A DNA stretch of 64,000 bases from Aliitabrizicola sp041905595 (GTDB taxonomy: Bacteria > Pseudomonadota > Alphaproteobacteria > Rhodobacterales > Rhodobacteraceae), in assembly GCA_041905595.1 (NCBI GenBank), contig JAYRKT010000018.1, positions 16,382 to 80,381 on the forward strand, given 5' to 3'. The position numbers and the translations under genes are program-made. The notes under the pieces are model-generated. The model searched no databases. It saw only the letters and a list, made by a program, of their open reading frames with translations, and had not been told where the DNA came from. Below, piece after piece: positions 1 to 8,488 of the stretch (positions are counted from its first letter, which is position 1; each line of letters opens with the position of its first letter).

Positions 1-781
1 CGACCGTTCACCCAACGATCTGTCGCCCATCCGCGCCGAGGTGCCAACAGAGGTGCAGGGTCTGGTCGAGGCCGTAAACTCTCTGATGGGGCGGCTGGAG
101 ACGGCGCTGGACGGGCTGCGCAATTTCACGGGCAACGCTGGTCACCAATTGCGCACGCCGCTCGCCGTGATCCGCACCCAACTGGCACTGGCGGGCCGCG
201 CTGCAGATCTGCCGGCGGCGCGCATCGCCGCCGCCAAGGGCGATGCGGCGCTGGCCGACGCCGAACGCATCCTGGCTCAGTTGTTGCTTCTGGCACGGAT
301 CGATGCAGCGGCGGCCGGCGGCGGAGCAGCTGTCGAGGTGGCGGCGCTGGCGCGCGACATAACCAGTGAGATGGTGCCGCGCGCAGCTGCCGTCGGGATC
401 GACCTCGGCTTCAAAGGCGGCCCGGCGCTGGCCCGAGCTGAGCCGGTGCTGCTGGGCGAGGCCTTGAAGAACTTGATCGACAATGCGCTGGTCTACGCTG
501 GCGCAGGTTCCATAGTCACGGTTGAGGTCGCCTCTCTGTCTGACCGGGTCGTGCTCGCGGTCGAAGACGATGGCCCCGGCATTCCACCCGAGGCGCGCGC
601 CCGTCTTGGTGCGCGGTTCGCACGAGGCGCCGGGGGCGAAGCGGGGTTGGGCCTCGGGCTGCCGATTGTGGGTGAGATTGCTGCGCTGTTCGGGGGGAAG
701 TTGCAACTTGCCGAAGGCCCTGCCGGAAAGGGCCTGCGTGCAGAGCTCCATCTCGCCGCCCCGTCACATGCTGCAGGTTGA
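1..781 (+). CDS. Sensor histidine kinase, C-terminal part (5' end outside window)
   Basis: The reading frame is open from base 2 to the stop at 781, so the gene begins to the left of the window; the GTG at 41 is internal. The visible part carries the end of a HAMP-like linker, the dimerisation/H-box (GHQLRTPLAVIR, phospho-accepting His), the N-box (NLIDNALVYA), the G1 box (DDGPGIP) and the G2 box (GLGLGLPIV). This is the layout of TctE/QseC-type membrane kinases of two-component systems. The sensor domain and membrane segments are not seen, and the partner response regulator would be expected just upstream. The C-terminus looks complete. The stop is followed within 20 bases by a decayed IS3-type transposase fragment. 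The stimulus cannot be inferred. Confidence 0.9.
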   Translation, partial: DRSPNDLSPIRAEVPTEVQGLVEAVNSLMGRLETALDGLRNFTGNAGHQLRTPLAVIRTQLALAGRAADLPAARIAAAKGDAALADAERILAQLLLLARIDAAAAGGGAAVEVAALARDITSEMVPRAAAVGIDLGFKGGPALARAEPVLLGEALKNLIDNALVYAGAGSIVTVEVASLSDRVVLAVEDDGPGIPPEARARLGARFARGAGGEAGLGLGLPIVGEIAALFGGKLQLAEGPAGKGLRAELHLAAPSHAAG

Positions 782-800
782 TTGCAGTCCCGCGCGACGA

Positions 801-985
801 AACGGTGTCTTCAAGTCCAAGGTCATCCATCGGCGCGCGCCCTTGCGTAACGCCGCGACCATTGAATAGGCCACCCTCAAATGGGTCGACCAGCTTAAGA
901 ACAACTGTCTGATTTAAGCCGATTGGGAACCTCCCTCCGGTGGAAGTGGAGGTAGATTTCCGCGCCGCTCCGGAACTGAAACGCC
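801..985 (+). pseudogene. Remnant of IS3-family transposase OrfB, C-terminal end
   Basis: Conceptual translation reads NGVFKSKVIHRRAPLRNA, then a stop, ATLKWVDQLKNNCL, then a +1 frameshift near 916 and PIGNLPPVEVEVDF. This matches the usual C-terminus of IS3-family OrfB proteins (pattern NGLYKAEVIHRRGPW...ATLEWVDWFNNRRLLEPIGNIPPAEAE; family pattern from memory). In-frame stop codons and a frameshift show that it is dead. No flanking terminal repeat or target duplication was recognised. Apart from this fragment, the gap 782-1149 holds nothing else I can name. Confidence 0.75.
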
Positions 986-1149
986 GCGTTGACAACCAAA
1001 ATCAGCGCCCGGAAACCCCGGGGCGGTTCAATCCGAGTTCCCAACCAGAGCCAAGTAACCAATTTGGACCGAGCCCACTTAGCAAGGAAGTCCCTCCGAA
1101 GTTGGGGGGCGATAACGTCAAGGGCGTTCGGCTTGCGCTCAGATCGTTC

Positions 1150-1710
1150 TCAGCGCTGGTAGGCGCTGTCGATCCATGAAAAATCGGCATCGTTGCAGAC
1201 CCCGTACAAGGTCGTGACGAACCCATAATCAGGCTTCGACGCAAGATCGATCCCCTGTTCGGCTTGCCAGATAGCCTGAAGGTCGTACGCTTCTGCTTCG
1301 AGGCAGACGGGGTGGGATACAAACATGTCATCCTTCCCGTTAACATCCTGGAGAAAGTGAACCAATTCGTGGAACAAGCCGGGCCCGGTGATGGAATTCA
1401 CATCGGATAGAAAAATCTGGTTTGCATCACGATCATAGAATGCAGCGACGCGACCGCGGGAATGGCCCCCTTTATTCGCGGGGACTGGACCTTCCGACGC
1501 ATGAAACCGCAACTGCAGTTCATTCTCGCTCACGATTGTCACAAGCGGCAGGGTCTCACCGGAATAGTCAAGCGAGGAGTTCTGCGTGATGAAGTCGATA
1601 TCCGCGATCATCGCCAGCATTTTCCGGGCTTCGAGGTCATCGGCGAGCGCCTGGCGTCCTGCGGCGAGCGCGACTGCCACGGTGGCACCTGCCAGATAAG
1701 CGTGTTTCAT
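1150..1710 (-). CDS. Exported zincin-like protein (HELVH motif), DUF6647-like
   Basis: A protein of about 186 residues with an N-terminal Sec-type signal peptide (MKHAYLAGATVAVALAAG, probable cleavage after ALA) and a central HELVHFL sequence, the zinc-binding HExxH motif of metallopeptidases. Cysteines near the C-terminus (HPVCLEAEAYDLQ and YGVCNDADFSW) could form a disulfide. The Glu-rich CLEAEAYDLQ segment may supply the third metal ligand. I chose the ATG at 1710 because a strong ribosome site (GGAAGGAG) lies 7 bases upstream and the signal peptide starts there; a longer frame up to 1779 adds unlikely residues. It is transcribed divergently from the regulator at 1865. The family resembles short uncharacterised periplasmic proteins of alphaproteobacteria; proteolytic activity is an inference from the motif. 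Confidence 0.75.
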   Translation of the reverse strand: MKHAYLAGATVAVALAAGRQALADDLEARKMLAMIADIDFITQNSSLDYSGETLPLVTIVSENELQLRFHASEGPVPANKGGHSRGRVAAFYDRDANQIFLSDVNSITGPGLFHELVHFLQDVNGKDDMFVSHPVCLEAEAYDLQAIWQAEQGIDLASKPDYGFVTTLYGVCNDADFSWIDSAYQR

Positions 1711-1864
1711 GTCCGCAACTCCTTCCGCCCATGCATTGGCGAGGGTAGCGGCGGGCAGGACAGCAAGTGGCGAACGCATTCCGATCGTCCGGCGATTTTT
1801 CGACGAGCGTGCTGAGGTTCGTGCTAGTTTAAACGCGAGACCTGTTCAGTCGTGACGCTTCGGG

Positions 1865-3379
1865 ATGGAACTTTCGCTCTCGAACAAGGTCGTCATCAAC
1901 GGCATCGAGGTGGATCTCGAAAGCCATGTGCTTCGACGGCCTGACGGAAGCACGTTGCTGCTGCCGCCTCTGCCAATCGCCACGCTCCGCTACCTGATCG
2001 CCAACGCGAACCGGCTGGTGAGCAAGGCCGAATTGCACGAGGCGGTCTGGCTCGGGGCGGCAGTGACCGACGACAGTTTGGTGCAATGCATTCATGCCAT
2101 CCGCCAGGCGCTTGGCGACAACGACCGAAGCATTCTTCAGACGGTCTCGCGGCGCGGATACCGGCTCGACGTTCCAGAAGATCGCGCGACAGCTCCGGGG
2201 GGTGCTTCGATCGCCGTGTTGCCTTTCGCACCTGGCGACAATGTCGAAAGCTACTTCGCCGACGGAATGGCCGAGGAGGTGATTACTGGGCTTTCGCGGC
2301 TGCCGGGGCTGTTTGTCATCGCCCGCAACTCTTCCTTTGCCTATCGCGGTCGGTCCATGGACGTGCGGCAGATCGCGGCAGAGCTTGGCGTCCGTTACCT
2401 GCTGGACGGCAGTGTCCGCAGATCAGGCCAGCGACTGCGCATAAATGCCCACCTGATCGACGGCGCAACCGCAGCCGAGATCTGGGCAGGCCGGTTCGAG
2501 GGGACGGCCGGAGATGTCTTTGACCTGCAGGACGAGTTGACGGAACAGATCGTCGGCGTCCTCGAACCATCGCTGAGGCGGGCGGAGATTGCCCGGGCCG
2601 GTCGCAAGGCACCTGACCGACTAGATGCCTACGATCTGTACTTGCGGGCGGTGCCCTTAGTGTTGGCCAACAAGGCCGGTGGCGGCGACGAGGCGCTGCG
2701 GCTCCTGCGGGCCGCGCTCGAGCTTGACCCCAGGTTGCTTCCGGCCCACGGCTATGCTGCATGGCTATGCGAGCAAAGATACTTCCGCGGCGGGCTCGAC
2801 CCGGCGGACCGCGCTGCAGCCTTGGCGCATGCCGATATGGTGCTGGGGGTCAACGCAGACGATCCGCAGGCCATGAGCATCGGTGCCTTTGTTCGCAGCA
2901 TGCTGACCGGGGACTATGACGCGGCTTTGCCGGTGTTTGACCGGGCCTTGGGGATCAACGCTAACTCTGCGCTTATCTACGGGTTTAGCTCCATGGCGGC
3001 GGCCCACGGCGGATGCGACGAGCGGGCGGTGGCGCATGCGCGGAAGGCGCTGCGCCTCAGCCCCATCGACGATCCCCTCAGATACCATCCATTCTCCGCA
3101 CTGTCGGTAGCGGCGTTGCTGGCCGGGCGCTTCGATGAGGCGGTCACTTATTCACGGCTGGCAATCCAGGCTAATCCGGCCTTCAGTGTGCCCTACGCTT
3201 ACTTGGCCGTGGCTCATGTCAACCTCGGCGAGCCTGAGGCCGCGGCTTTAGCGATGCGCAGGCTCCTTGACGTGCAGCCGTCGTTCACCGTCGAGGGGTT
3301 CTCGCAGACTGTGCGGTACCGGCCGGACCTGCTGCGTCGTCTGGTGACGGCGCTGGCACAAGTAGAGGCCGCGAGTTAG
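1865..3379 (+). CDS. CadC-type winged-helix regulator with TolB-like domain and TPR repeats
   Basis: 504 residues. Residues about 8-102 form an OmpR/CadC-type winged helix (VSKAELHEAVW, then TVSRRGYRLDV as the wing). Residues about 115-240 form the TolB-like N-terminal domain often found after such helices (IAVLPFAPGD, YFADGMAEEVITGL, VRYLLDGSVRRSGQRLRINAHLID). The rest is built of TPR-like helical repeats. No membrane segment is evident between the DNA-binding and sensor parts, so this is a soluble transcription factor rather than true CadC. Proteins of this build are often mis-named adenylate cyclase. It lies head-to-head with the zincin-like gene at 1710, a plausible but unproven target. 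Nothing shows the signal it senses. Confidence 0.8.
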   Translation: MELSLSNKVVINGIEVDLESHVLRRPDGSTLLLPPLPIATLRYLIANANRLVSKAELHEAVWLGAAVTDDSLVQCIHAIRQALGDNDRSILQTVSRRGYRLDVPEDRATAPGGASIAVLPFAPGDNVESYFADGMAEEVITGLSRLPGLFVIARNSSFAYRGRSMDVRQIAAELGVRYLLDGSVRRSGQRLRINAHLIDGATAAEIWAGRFEGTAGDVFDLQDELTEQIVGVLEPSLRRAEIARAGRKAPDRLDAYDLYLRAVPLVLANKAGGGDEALRLLRAALELDPRLLPAHGYAAWLCEQRYFRGGLDPADRAAALAHADMVLGVNADDPQAMSIGAFVRSMLTGDYDAALPVFDRALGINANSALIYGFSSMAAAHGGCDERAVAHARKALRLSPIDDPLRYHPFSALSVAALLAGRFDEAVTYSRLAIQANPAFSVPYAYLAVAHVNLGEPEAAALAMRRLLDVQPSFTVEGFSQTVRYRPDLLRRLVTALAQVEAAS

Positions 3380-3399
3380 AACTGCCAGGAATTGAGGCC

Positions 3400-3625
3400 A
3401 AACTCATTGCATGCATAAGCCAGAACATGACTTTGCAGCGACGAAGACCTGGATAAGAGGGTCATTGCGCGTCTGTCGCGGCGTGTGGAGACGCGCCTAG
3501 AGTCTTTAGATCCGGCGAGCATGCTCTCGATCCAGGTGCGACGACGATAACTCCGCTTGTCACAGCGGATGGCTTTACCGCGCGAATTCCGTCCGAGGAT
3601 GCGGGGGGCCTTGCCTTGGTGGTGT
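3400..3625 (-). pseudogene. Remnant of IS5-family transposase, C-terminal end
   Basis: On the minus strand the translation ILGRNSRGKAIRCDKRSYRR, then IESMLAGSKDSRRVSTRRDRRAMTLLS, aligns residue by residue with the IS5-family C-terminal pattern IPGRKSRGKAIRYDKRRYKRRNRIEIMFGRLKDWRRVATRYDRC. The catalytic Glu of the DDE triad (the E of RIEIMFG) survives as IESML, but the following consensus is corrupted and the start is missing. Family assignment is from memory of the consensus. The gap 3380-4030 holds this fragment and the IS6 fragment next to it and no intact gene. Confidence 0.65.
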
Positions 3626-3719
3626 CAGACCAATGTGGACTCGTCTGAGCAAGGTCGGGCCGTCAAATCCAATTTACCCGCACAGAGACTGCGCCAGTCG
3701 ATGAGAGCGGCCATGCCGT

Positions 3720-4050
3720 GCTGCATGAGGAACTGGCGGCAGGAGAGGCGTCCGTGGTCGATGGCGCGTCATAGGTCATCGCGTTCACCGTTGGAATTCA
3801 AGAAAACCATGTCGAACGGCCACCAGCAGTGTCGACGGGCGCGCATGGTCCACCCGTCACCGACGGAAGTCTGCAGCGAACATCGCCCCGAACCTTTGCC
3901 AGCAGAGCCGCACGGTTACGTGGTGGATGTCGATCCCGCACTCGTGGAGAACGTCTTCGATGTTGCGGGGCGACGCGGGCAATGGTTGGACATCATAACT
4001 GCCAGGCGGATGATCTCCGCCCTTATCCACTTATCTTTGCAGAGCAATTC
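3720..4050 (-). pseudogene. Remnant of IS6-family transposase
   Basis: Minus-strand translation gives KWIRAEIIRLAV, a frameshift, then SPRNIEDVLHECGIDIHHVTVRLCWQRFGAMFAADFRR, a stop, and corrupted downstream residues. This matches the N-terminal half of IS6-family transposases (EIIRHAVWLY...LSFRNVEDLLAERGIDICHETVRFWWNRFGPMFAADIRR, from memory). The element starts next to the 3' end of the amidohydrolase gene at 4031, and a sequence resembling an IS6 inverted-repeat end (GCTCTGCAAAG) lies near 4035-4050. The fragment has several stops and frameshifts and is not functional. Confidence 0.65.
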
Positions 4051-5542
4051 CTTGGCCAAGTCGCGGGAAGGTTGGAGGGAAGATCTTAGCCAAGTCAGGC
4101 CGGCTCCAGGTTCGCTCGGGATAGCGCGCCAGCATCCTGTCGAACTGCGCTTGAGCCTGATGACGTGCTGCAAGGGCGTCGAAGCCTGCCAGCGCGCCGT
4201 CTCGCATCGAGAGCCGGCCATCAACGAAGACCGCACGCGTGACCCGACCGGTGGCGCCGAAGATCAGCGACTGGATCGGATCGATAGTGGGGGCGAACCA
4301 GGGATCCATCAGGTCGAACACGGCGATGTCTGCCTTTGCGCCAGCGGCCAGTCGGCCGAGGTCGGGTCGGCTGAGCGCAGCGGCCCCGCCCGTTGTGGCG
4401 GCGTCGAACACCTCGGCCGTGCTTAGGCCCGTTTCGCTGCCCTCGGCGGCGCGGCCCATCATCAGGGCCACGGCCATGTTCAGAACCATGTCCGGCGGGG
4501 CGGTGTCGGTGCCCATGCCGATGCGGATGCCCATCTGTCGGCAGCGACGGAACGAGCGCAGCATCTCGCCGTCGCGGGCATAGACCAATGGGCAATGGGC
4601 GATGGTGACGCCGTGTTCGGCGTAAAGCGCCAGGTCTTGCGGATCTGCCTCGACCGCATGCGGCGCAATAAGGCGGTCGTGCAGAAGGCCGTTCGCCGCA
4701 AGCCATTGCGGCGCCGTCGCGCCATGCAGGCGTTGGACGGTCTGCCGTTCCATGCGACCCTGGGCCATGTGCAGGCGGACGGGCAGGGTCCGGTCCCGTG
4801 CGGCATCCATCGTGCGACGCAGCAGTGGCAGGGTGCAGGTCTCCACCCGGTCCGGGGCCAGCATCGCGCGGATCAGATCGTCCGCAGCGCCATCGATCCG
4901 GTCCGCGAAGGCCAACGCGTCCGACAGGCCCGCCAACCCCCGCTCTTCATCGAAGCGGGGCTCCAGAACGCCGGGCGCGGTGCAGACCATGCCGCCCGAG
5001 CGATAGGCCGGGCCGAGATAGACCCGAAGGCCGAGCTCCTGCGCGGCTTGCGCGGCGGCGTCGAACTCGGCGACGGTTTCGCCCCATTCGCGGTAAAAGA
5101 GCGATGCGATGGGCAGGGCAGTGGTGATGCCATGACGCAGCAACTGGGCAAAGGCGAAACGCTTCTGGAAGGCCAGTTCATCCGGGCTGTACATCTCGAC
5201 CGGGCCGCGCCGCACGTAGTCTTCGGGCCAGACCCGACCGGTGGCCCAGCCCGGGCCGTAGTCGACGGTCAGCAGCGTCGTGTCGAGGTCGGACAACGCG
5301 TCGAGGTCGATGAAGCCGGGCGAGACCAAGACCTCGCCCAGATCGATGCGACGGGCGACCGCGCCCGGAAAGCGGCGCCCGACATAAAGGATGTCGGACC
5401 CGTCGATCACGACCTCGCCGTTCTCCAGCAGGCGATGCCCGCTCCCGTCATGCGCGACGATCCAGCGCGCGGCAAGCGCCGTGCGTCCGGGGGCGCGTTG
5501 GCCAAGGGCAAGATCAGCGAGGGGCGTCGTCGGGTCAGACAT
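4031..5542 (-). CDS. Amidohydrolase-superfamily protein (chlorohydrolase-like) with altered metal site
   Basis: 503 residues with the beta-sandwich plus TIM-barrel layout of the AtzA/TrzN/SAH-deaminase group. Visible motifs are LHMAQ (His258), APHAVEAD (His295), IAHCPLVYARDG and GMGTDTAPPDM (Asp346). The first metal-binding motif is unusual: where the family has PGFxDxHxH this protein has PGFIDLDALSDLD (residues 75-87), so both His are replaced by Asp81 and Leu83. A similar sequence occurs, as I recall, in proteins annotated as chlorohydrolase family. It may bind one metal differently or use another site. It is the last gene of the Pot/amidohydrolase operon, 3 bases after the flavin reductase stop. 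Its 3' end abuts an IS6 remnant, so the final residues may have been replaced. Substrate unknown. Confidence 0.8.
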   Translation of the reverse strand: MSDPTTPLADLALGQRAPGRTALAARWIVAHDGSGHRLLENGEVVIDGSDILYVGRRFPGAVARRIDLGEVLVSPGFIDLDALSDLDTTLLTVDYGPGWATGRVWPEDYVRRGPVEMYSPDELAFQKRFAFAQLLRHGITTALPIASLFYREWGETVAEFDAAAQAAQELGLRVYLGPAYRSGGMVCTAPGVLEPRFDEERGLAGLSDALAFADRIDGAADDLIRAMLAPDRVETCTLPLLRRTMDAARDRTLPVRLHMAQGRMERQTVQRLHGATAPQWLAANGLLHDRLIAPHAVEADPQDLALYAEHGVTIAHCPLVYARDGEMLRSFRRCRQMGIRIGMGTDTAPPDMVLNMAVALMMGRAAEGSETGLSTAEVFDAATTGGAAALSRPDLGRLAAGAKADIAVFDLMDPWFAPTIDPIQSLIFGATGRVTRAVFVDGRLSMRDGALAGFDALAARHQAQAQFDRMLARYPERTWSRPDLAKIFPPTFPRLGQGIALQR

Positions 5543-5545
5543 GGG

Positions 5546-6202
5546 TCAGACTACTTTGCGCGCCGCTTTGGGCGTGGTCTGGGCGGCCTCGTAGGTCAGA
5601 AGATGCTCGGGCTTCTTGAGTTCGAACTGGCGGTCCGACGTGATGTAGTTGTCGGCATGCAGCCGGGCGATCGGCTGGTAGGTCGCCGGATTGACATAGC
5701 GGCCAGCCTCGTCGAGGCAGCGGTCCTGGACGTGCATGTGGACCACCTCGCCCACGACAAGAATGCGGTTCGGATAGTCGATCAGGCGCTCGACCCGGCA
5801 TTCGAAGGCGCAGGGGCTTTCGGCGATCCGCGCGGGCTCGACCTTGCGGCTGGCCAGCGGCGTCAAACCCGCAAAGGCCAGTTCATCGACATCGGAAGCG
5901 AAATTGACGCCGCAGACGATCATGGCATCGGCCAGCGTCATATCGACCATGTTGACCACGAATTCCCCGCTGCGGCGGATGTTGGCGACAGTGTCCTTCT
6001 CGTCGCCATTCCCGCGCGGCTGGATCCCCAGAACAAGGATCGGCGGCTCATGGGCAAAGACATTGAAGAAGCTCATGGGCGCGGCGTTGTCGTGGCCGGC
6101 GGCCGAACGGGTGGTGACCAGCGCGATCGGACGCGGGCCGACGAAGTTCGTCAGCAGGCGATAGCGGTCGGGCGGGGGAAGCGTCGTGAAGTCGAATTCC
6201 AT
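5546..6202 (-). CDS. Flavin reductase family protein (FMN-binding split barrel)
   Basis: 218 residues. VGPRPIALVTTRSAAGHDNA, then APMSFFNVFAHEPPILVLGI and DTVANIRRSGEFVVNMV are the conserved parts of the flavin reductase-like, FMN-binding split-barrel family, which reduce flavin with NAD(P)H or act as FMN-dependent oxidoreductases. The ATG at 6202 is chosen because the homologous domain starts there, a GAGGG ribosome site precedes it, and it lies 11 bases after the stop of the upstream amidohydrolase; a frame reaching 6652 is only antisense shadow. No two-component monooxygenase large subunit is visible in the operon, so its partner is either elsewhere or not needed. Role within the pathway is inferred only from position. 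Confidence 0.85.
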   Translation of the reverse strand: MEFDFTTLPPPDRYRLLTNFVGPRPIALVTTRSAAGHDNAAPMSFFNVFAHEPPILVLGIQPRGNGDEKDTVANIRRSGEFVVNMVDMTLADAMIVCGVNFASDVDELAFAGLTPLASRKVEPARIAESPCAFECRVERLIDYPNRILVVGEVVHMHVQDRCLDEAGRYVNPATYQPIARLHADNYITSDRQFELKKPEHLLTYEAAQTTPKAARKVV

Positions 6203-6213
6203 GGCGCCCTCGG

Positions 6214-7371
6214 TCAGCCGGCAACCTGCACGCCACGCCGGATCACCTTGCGGTGCCCGGGCCTGCGGGCAAGCGCATCGCCGGGGGTGATTGCGTCGAT
6301 CAACACGAAGTCGGCCCGGTTGCCGGCAGCTAGGCCGTAGTCGGGCAGACCGATGGCCGTTGCCGCCTGATGCGTGGCGCAGGACAGCGCTCGGCGGAAA
6401 TCCTCGTCGGTGTTCCAGTCGAAGCGGAAGGCGGTCAGGAAGGCGCGTTCCAGCATGTCGCCGTTGCCGAGCGGTGACCAGGCGTCGCGGATGCCGTCGG
6501 AGCCGACGCAGACCGTGACACCCAGTTCGTGCAGGCGCTCGATGGGCGGCACGGCAATGTCGGCGGGAACCGAGCTCATCAACGAGATGCCCTGCTGCGT
6601 CAGCCGTTCGCCCAAGCGGTCGAGCTGGCTGTCCGGGATCATGCCGAGGCAATAGGCGTGCGAGATCATCACCCGGCCTTTCAGCCCCGACGCGGCCGTG
6701 TAGTCGGCAATCCGGCCGATCTGCCAGGCGCCAAGTTCGCCCTTGTCGTGAAGGTGGATATCGACGCCGGCTCCTGTTGCTGTCGCCAGATCGAAGATGA
6801 AGCGCAGCTGGCCGTCCGGATCGCCGTCGATCCCGGCTGGGTCCAGCCCACCAACGGTTTCGACCCCCATCGCGATGGCGTCGCGGATCAGCTCAGCGGT
6901 GCCCGGCCGGGAAAGGAGACCCTGCTGCGGGAAGGCCACGAACTGCAGGTCAACCCGGTCCGACCACGCCTCGCGCAGGTGGAACATCGCCTCGACATGG
7001 GAAAGCCCGATGTCGGGGGCAATATCGATATGGCTGCGGACGGCGGTCGTGCCCTGCGCCAGCATCCGGTCGAGCAGCCGGGCGGCCCGTTCTTCCGGCG
7101 AGGTCGGATTGGCGGACAGGACACGGCGCTCGTTGTCGATGTAGTCGCGGAGGCGGGCGGCGCGGCGGCCGGGAACCCAGTGTTCGCCCCACAGGGTCTT
7201 GTCGAGATGGACATGGGGTTCAACAAAAGCGGGAAGGACCAGCCAGCCATTGCCGTCGACGGCCTGCGCGTCGGTGACTGCCGGACCGATTGCCTCGATC
7301 CGGCCATTGCCGCACCGGATGCCGATGGTCTGGCCGTCGATGTCGCGCAGGTTGACATAGGTGGTGGTCAT
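6214..7371 (-). CDS. Amidohydrolase of the cytosine deaminase / AtzC group
   Basis: 385 residues. The motif EPHVHLDKTL (His53, His55, Lys58) is the signature of the cytosine deaminase/N-isopropylammelide amidohydrolase branch. VDIHLHDKGE, MISHAYCLGM and VCVGSDGIRDAW supply the remaining metal ligands and the catalytic Asp. All key residues are present, in contrast to the second amidohydrolase of the operon. Members deaminate or dealkylate ring amidines such as cytosine, creatinine-like rings or ammelide derivatives in the cytoplasm. It follows the potD-like gene after a hairpin-containing spacer of 52 bases. The exact substrate is not readable from sequence. Confidence 0.85.
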   Translation of the reverse strand: MTTTYVNLRDIDGQTIGIRCGNGRIEAIGPAVTDAQAVDGNGWLVLPAFVEPHVHLDKTLWGEHWVPGRRAARLRDYIDNERRVLSANPTSPEERAARLLDRMLAQGTTAVRSHIDIAPDIGLSHVEAMFHLREAWSDRVDLQFVAFPQQGLLSRPGTAELIRDAIAMGVETVGGLDPAGIDGDPDGQLRFIFDLATATGAGVDIHLHDKGELGAWQIGRIADYTAASGLKGRVMISHAYCLGMIPDSQLDRLGERLTQQGISLMSSVPADIAVPPIERLHELGVTVCVGSDGIRDAWSPLGNGDMLERAFLTAFRFDWNTDEDFRRALSCATHQAATAIGLPDYGLAAGNRADFVLIDAITPGDALARRPGHRKVIRRGVQVAG

Positions 7372-7390
7372 CGGTCCCTCCCGAAGTTTG

Positions 7391-7417
7391 GCTGTGCGGC
7401 AGGAGCCACCGCACAGC
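7391..7417 (-). terminator. Intercistronic hairpin after the potD-like gene
   Basis: A perfect 9-bp inverted repeat (GCTGTGCGG / CCGCACAGC) with a 9-base loop lies directly downstream of the substrate-binding protein gene and before the amidohydrolase. There is no T-run, so it may act as an RNA-stabilising or attenuating element rather than a full terminator, a common device to keep binding protein in excess. Confidence 0.5.
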
Positions 7418-7423
7418 GACAGG

Positions 7424-8470
7424 TCAGCCTTTCAGGCGCGTCCAGATCTTGTCCTGCAACTCGCGCGCGGCGGGGCTGCAATCCTGCGTCGGCACCAGCC
7501 GCGAGGCATAGTCGTCCGGCATGTTGATCGCGTCCATCGCGCGCCACTGATCGCTCAGGAACTCGTCGGACTTGATCGCATTGGCATAGGCGATGGCGTT
7601 CGAGACGGCCGCTGCGTTTTCCGGAGCCATCATCCAGTTGATGAAGATCTTCGCATTCTCGGGATGAGGCGCACTGGCGGGGATAGCGAAGTTGTCGCGG
7701 AACATTGGCGTCCCTTCCTTGGGGTAGATGTAGCGGATCGTCCCGCGCTGTGCCGTTGCCCGGGCCGTCGCACCGTTCCAGAGCTGGTGCATCGCGACCT
7801 CGCCCGACGCCATCCGGTCGACCGTGCTGTCGGCCGAGTAGAGCTTCAGCTTCGGCTTCTGCGCTTCCAGCAACTCGAGGATGCGCTTCGCGTCGTCGTT
7901 GCTTTCCGTGCATTGCGGGATGCCGAGATAAAGGCTCGCAGCGAGGATCAGTTCGCTCGAGATGTCGAGCGCGGCGATCTTGCCCTCCAATTCAGGTGCC
8001 GGTTCGAAGAACACCTTCCAGCTTTGCTCAAGCTCGCCGCCCGGAACCTGCGCGCTGTCATAGGCGATGCCTGTGGTGCCCCAGAGATAGGGCGCGGTGT
8101 ACTGGCGACCGGGGTCGAAGTCCGGGTTGGCGAAGGCGTCCTTCACGTTGACGAAGTTCGACAGCGTGGGCGCGTCCAGTTTCATCAGTAGCCCGTCGGC
8201 GATCATGCCAGGCACGACATAGTCTGACGGCACGATCACATCATAAGTTGCCCCGCCGGCCTGTAGCTTTGCCAGCAACGTCTCGTTGCTGTCATAGCCG
8301 TCGAGGATGACCTTAATGCCGGTCTCGGCCTCGAACTTTGCCAGAAGCTCTACCGGGTAGTAGTCGGTCCAGTTGTAGAAATAGAGCGTCTTTTCCGCGT
8401 CTTGCGCGAAAAGCGGCGCGGCGGAAAGCAGGCTGAGGGCGGTTGCAGCAAGAAGATGTCGTAGCGGCAT
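7424..8470 (-). CDS. Periplasmic binding protein, PotD/PotF type
   Basis: 348 residues. Signal peptide MPLRHLLAATALSLLSAAPLFA, then the PotD-like start KTLYFYNWTDYYPVELLAKF and YDVIVPSDYVVPGM. The family binds polyamines, but many alphaproteobacterial paralogues bind opines or other cationic small molecules. It is the fourth gene of an operon ordered ATPase, permease, permease, binding protein, and is followed by catabolic amidohydrolases, which argues that the ligand is a nutrient to be degraded and not simply putrescine or spermidine. Start ATG at 8470 is preceded by a purine-rich GGGAGATCTG site. Confidence 0.9.
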   Translation of the reverse strand: MPLRHLLAATALSLLSAAPLFAQDAEKTLYFYNWTDYYPVELLAKFEAETGIKVILDGYDSNETLLAKLQAGGATYDVIVPSDYVVPGMIADGLLMKLDAPTLSNFVNVKDAFANPDFDPGRQYTAPYLWGTTGIAYDSAQVPGGELEQSWKVFFEPAPELEGKIAALDISSELILAASLYLGIPQCTESNDDAKRILELLEAQKPKLKLYSADSTVDRMASGEVAMHQLWNGATARATAQRGTIRYIYPKEGTPMFRDNFAIPASAPHPENAKIFINWMMAPENAAAVSNAIAYANAIKSDEFLSDQWRAMDAINMPDDYASRLVPTQDCSPAARELQDKIWTRLKG

Positions 8471-8488
8471 TGCAGATCTCCCGATGGG

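Noticed and set aside
4595..6340. Open frame of 581 codons on the plus strand
   Set aside because: Antisense to the two catabolic genes with clear domains.
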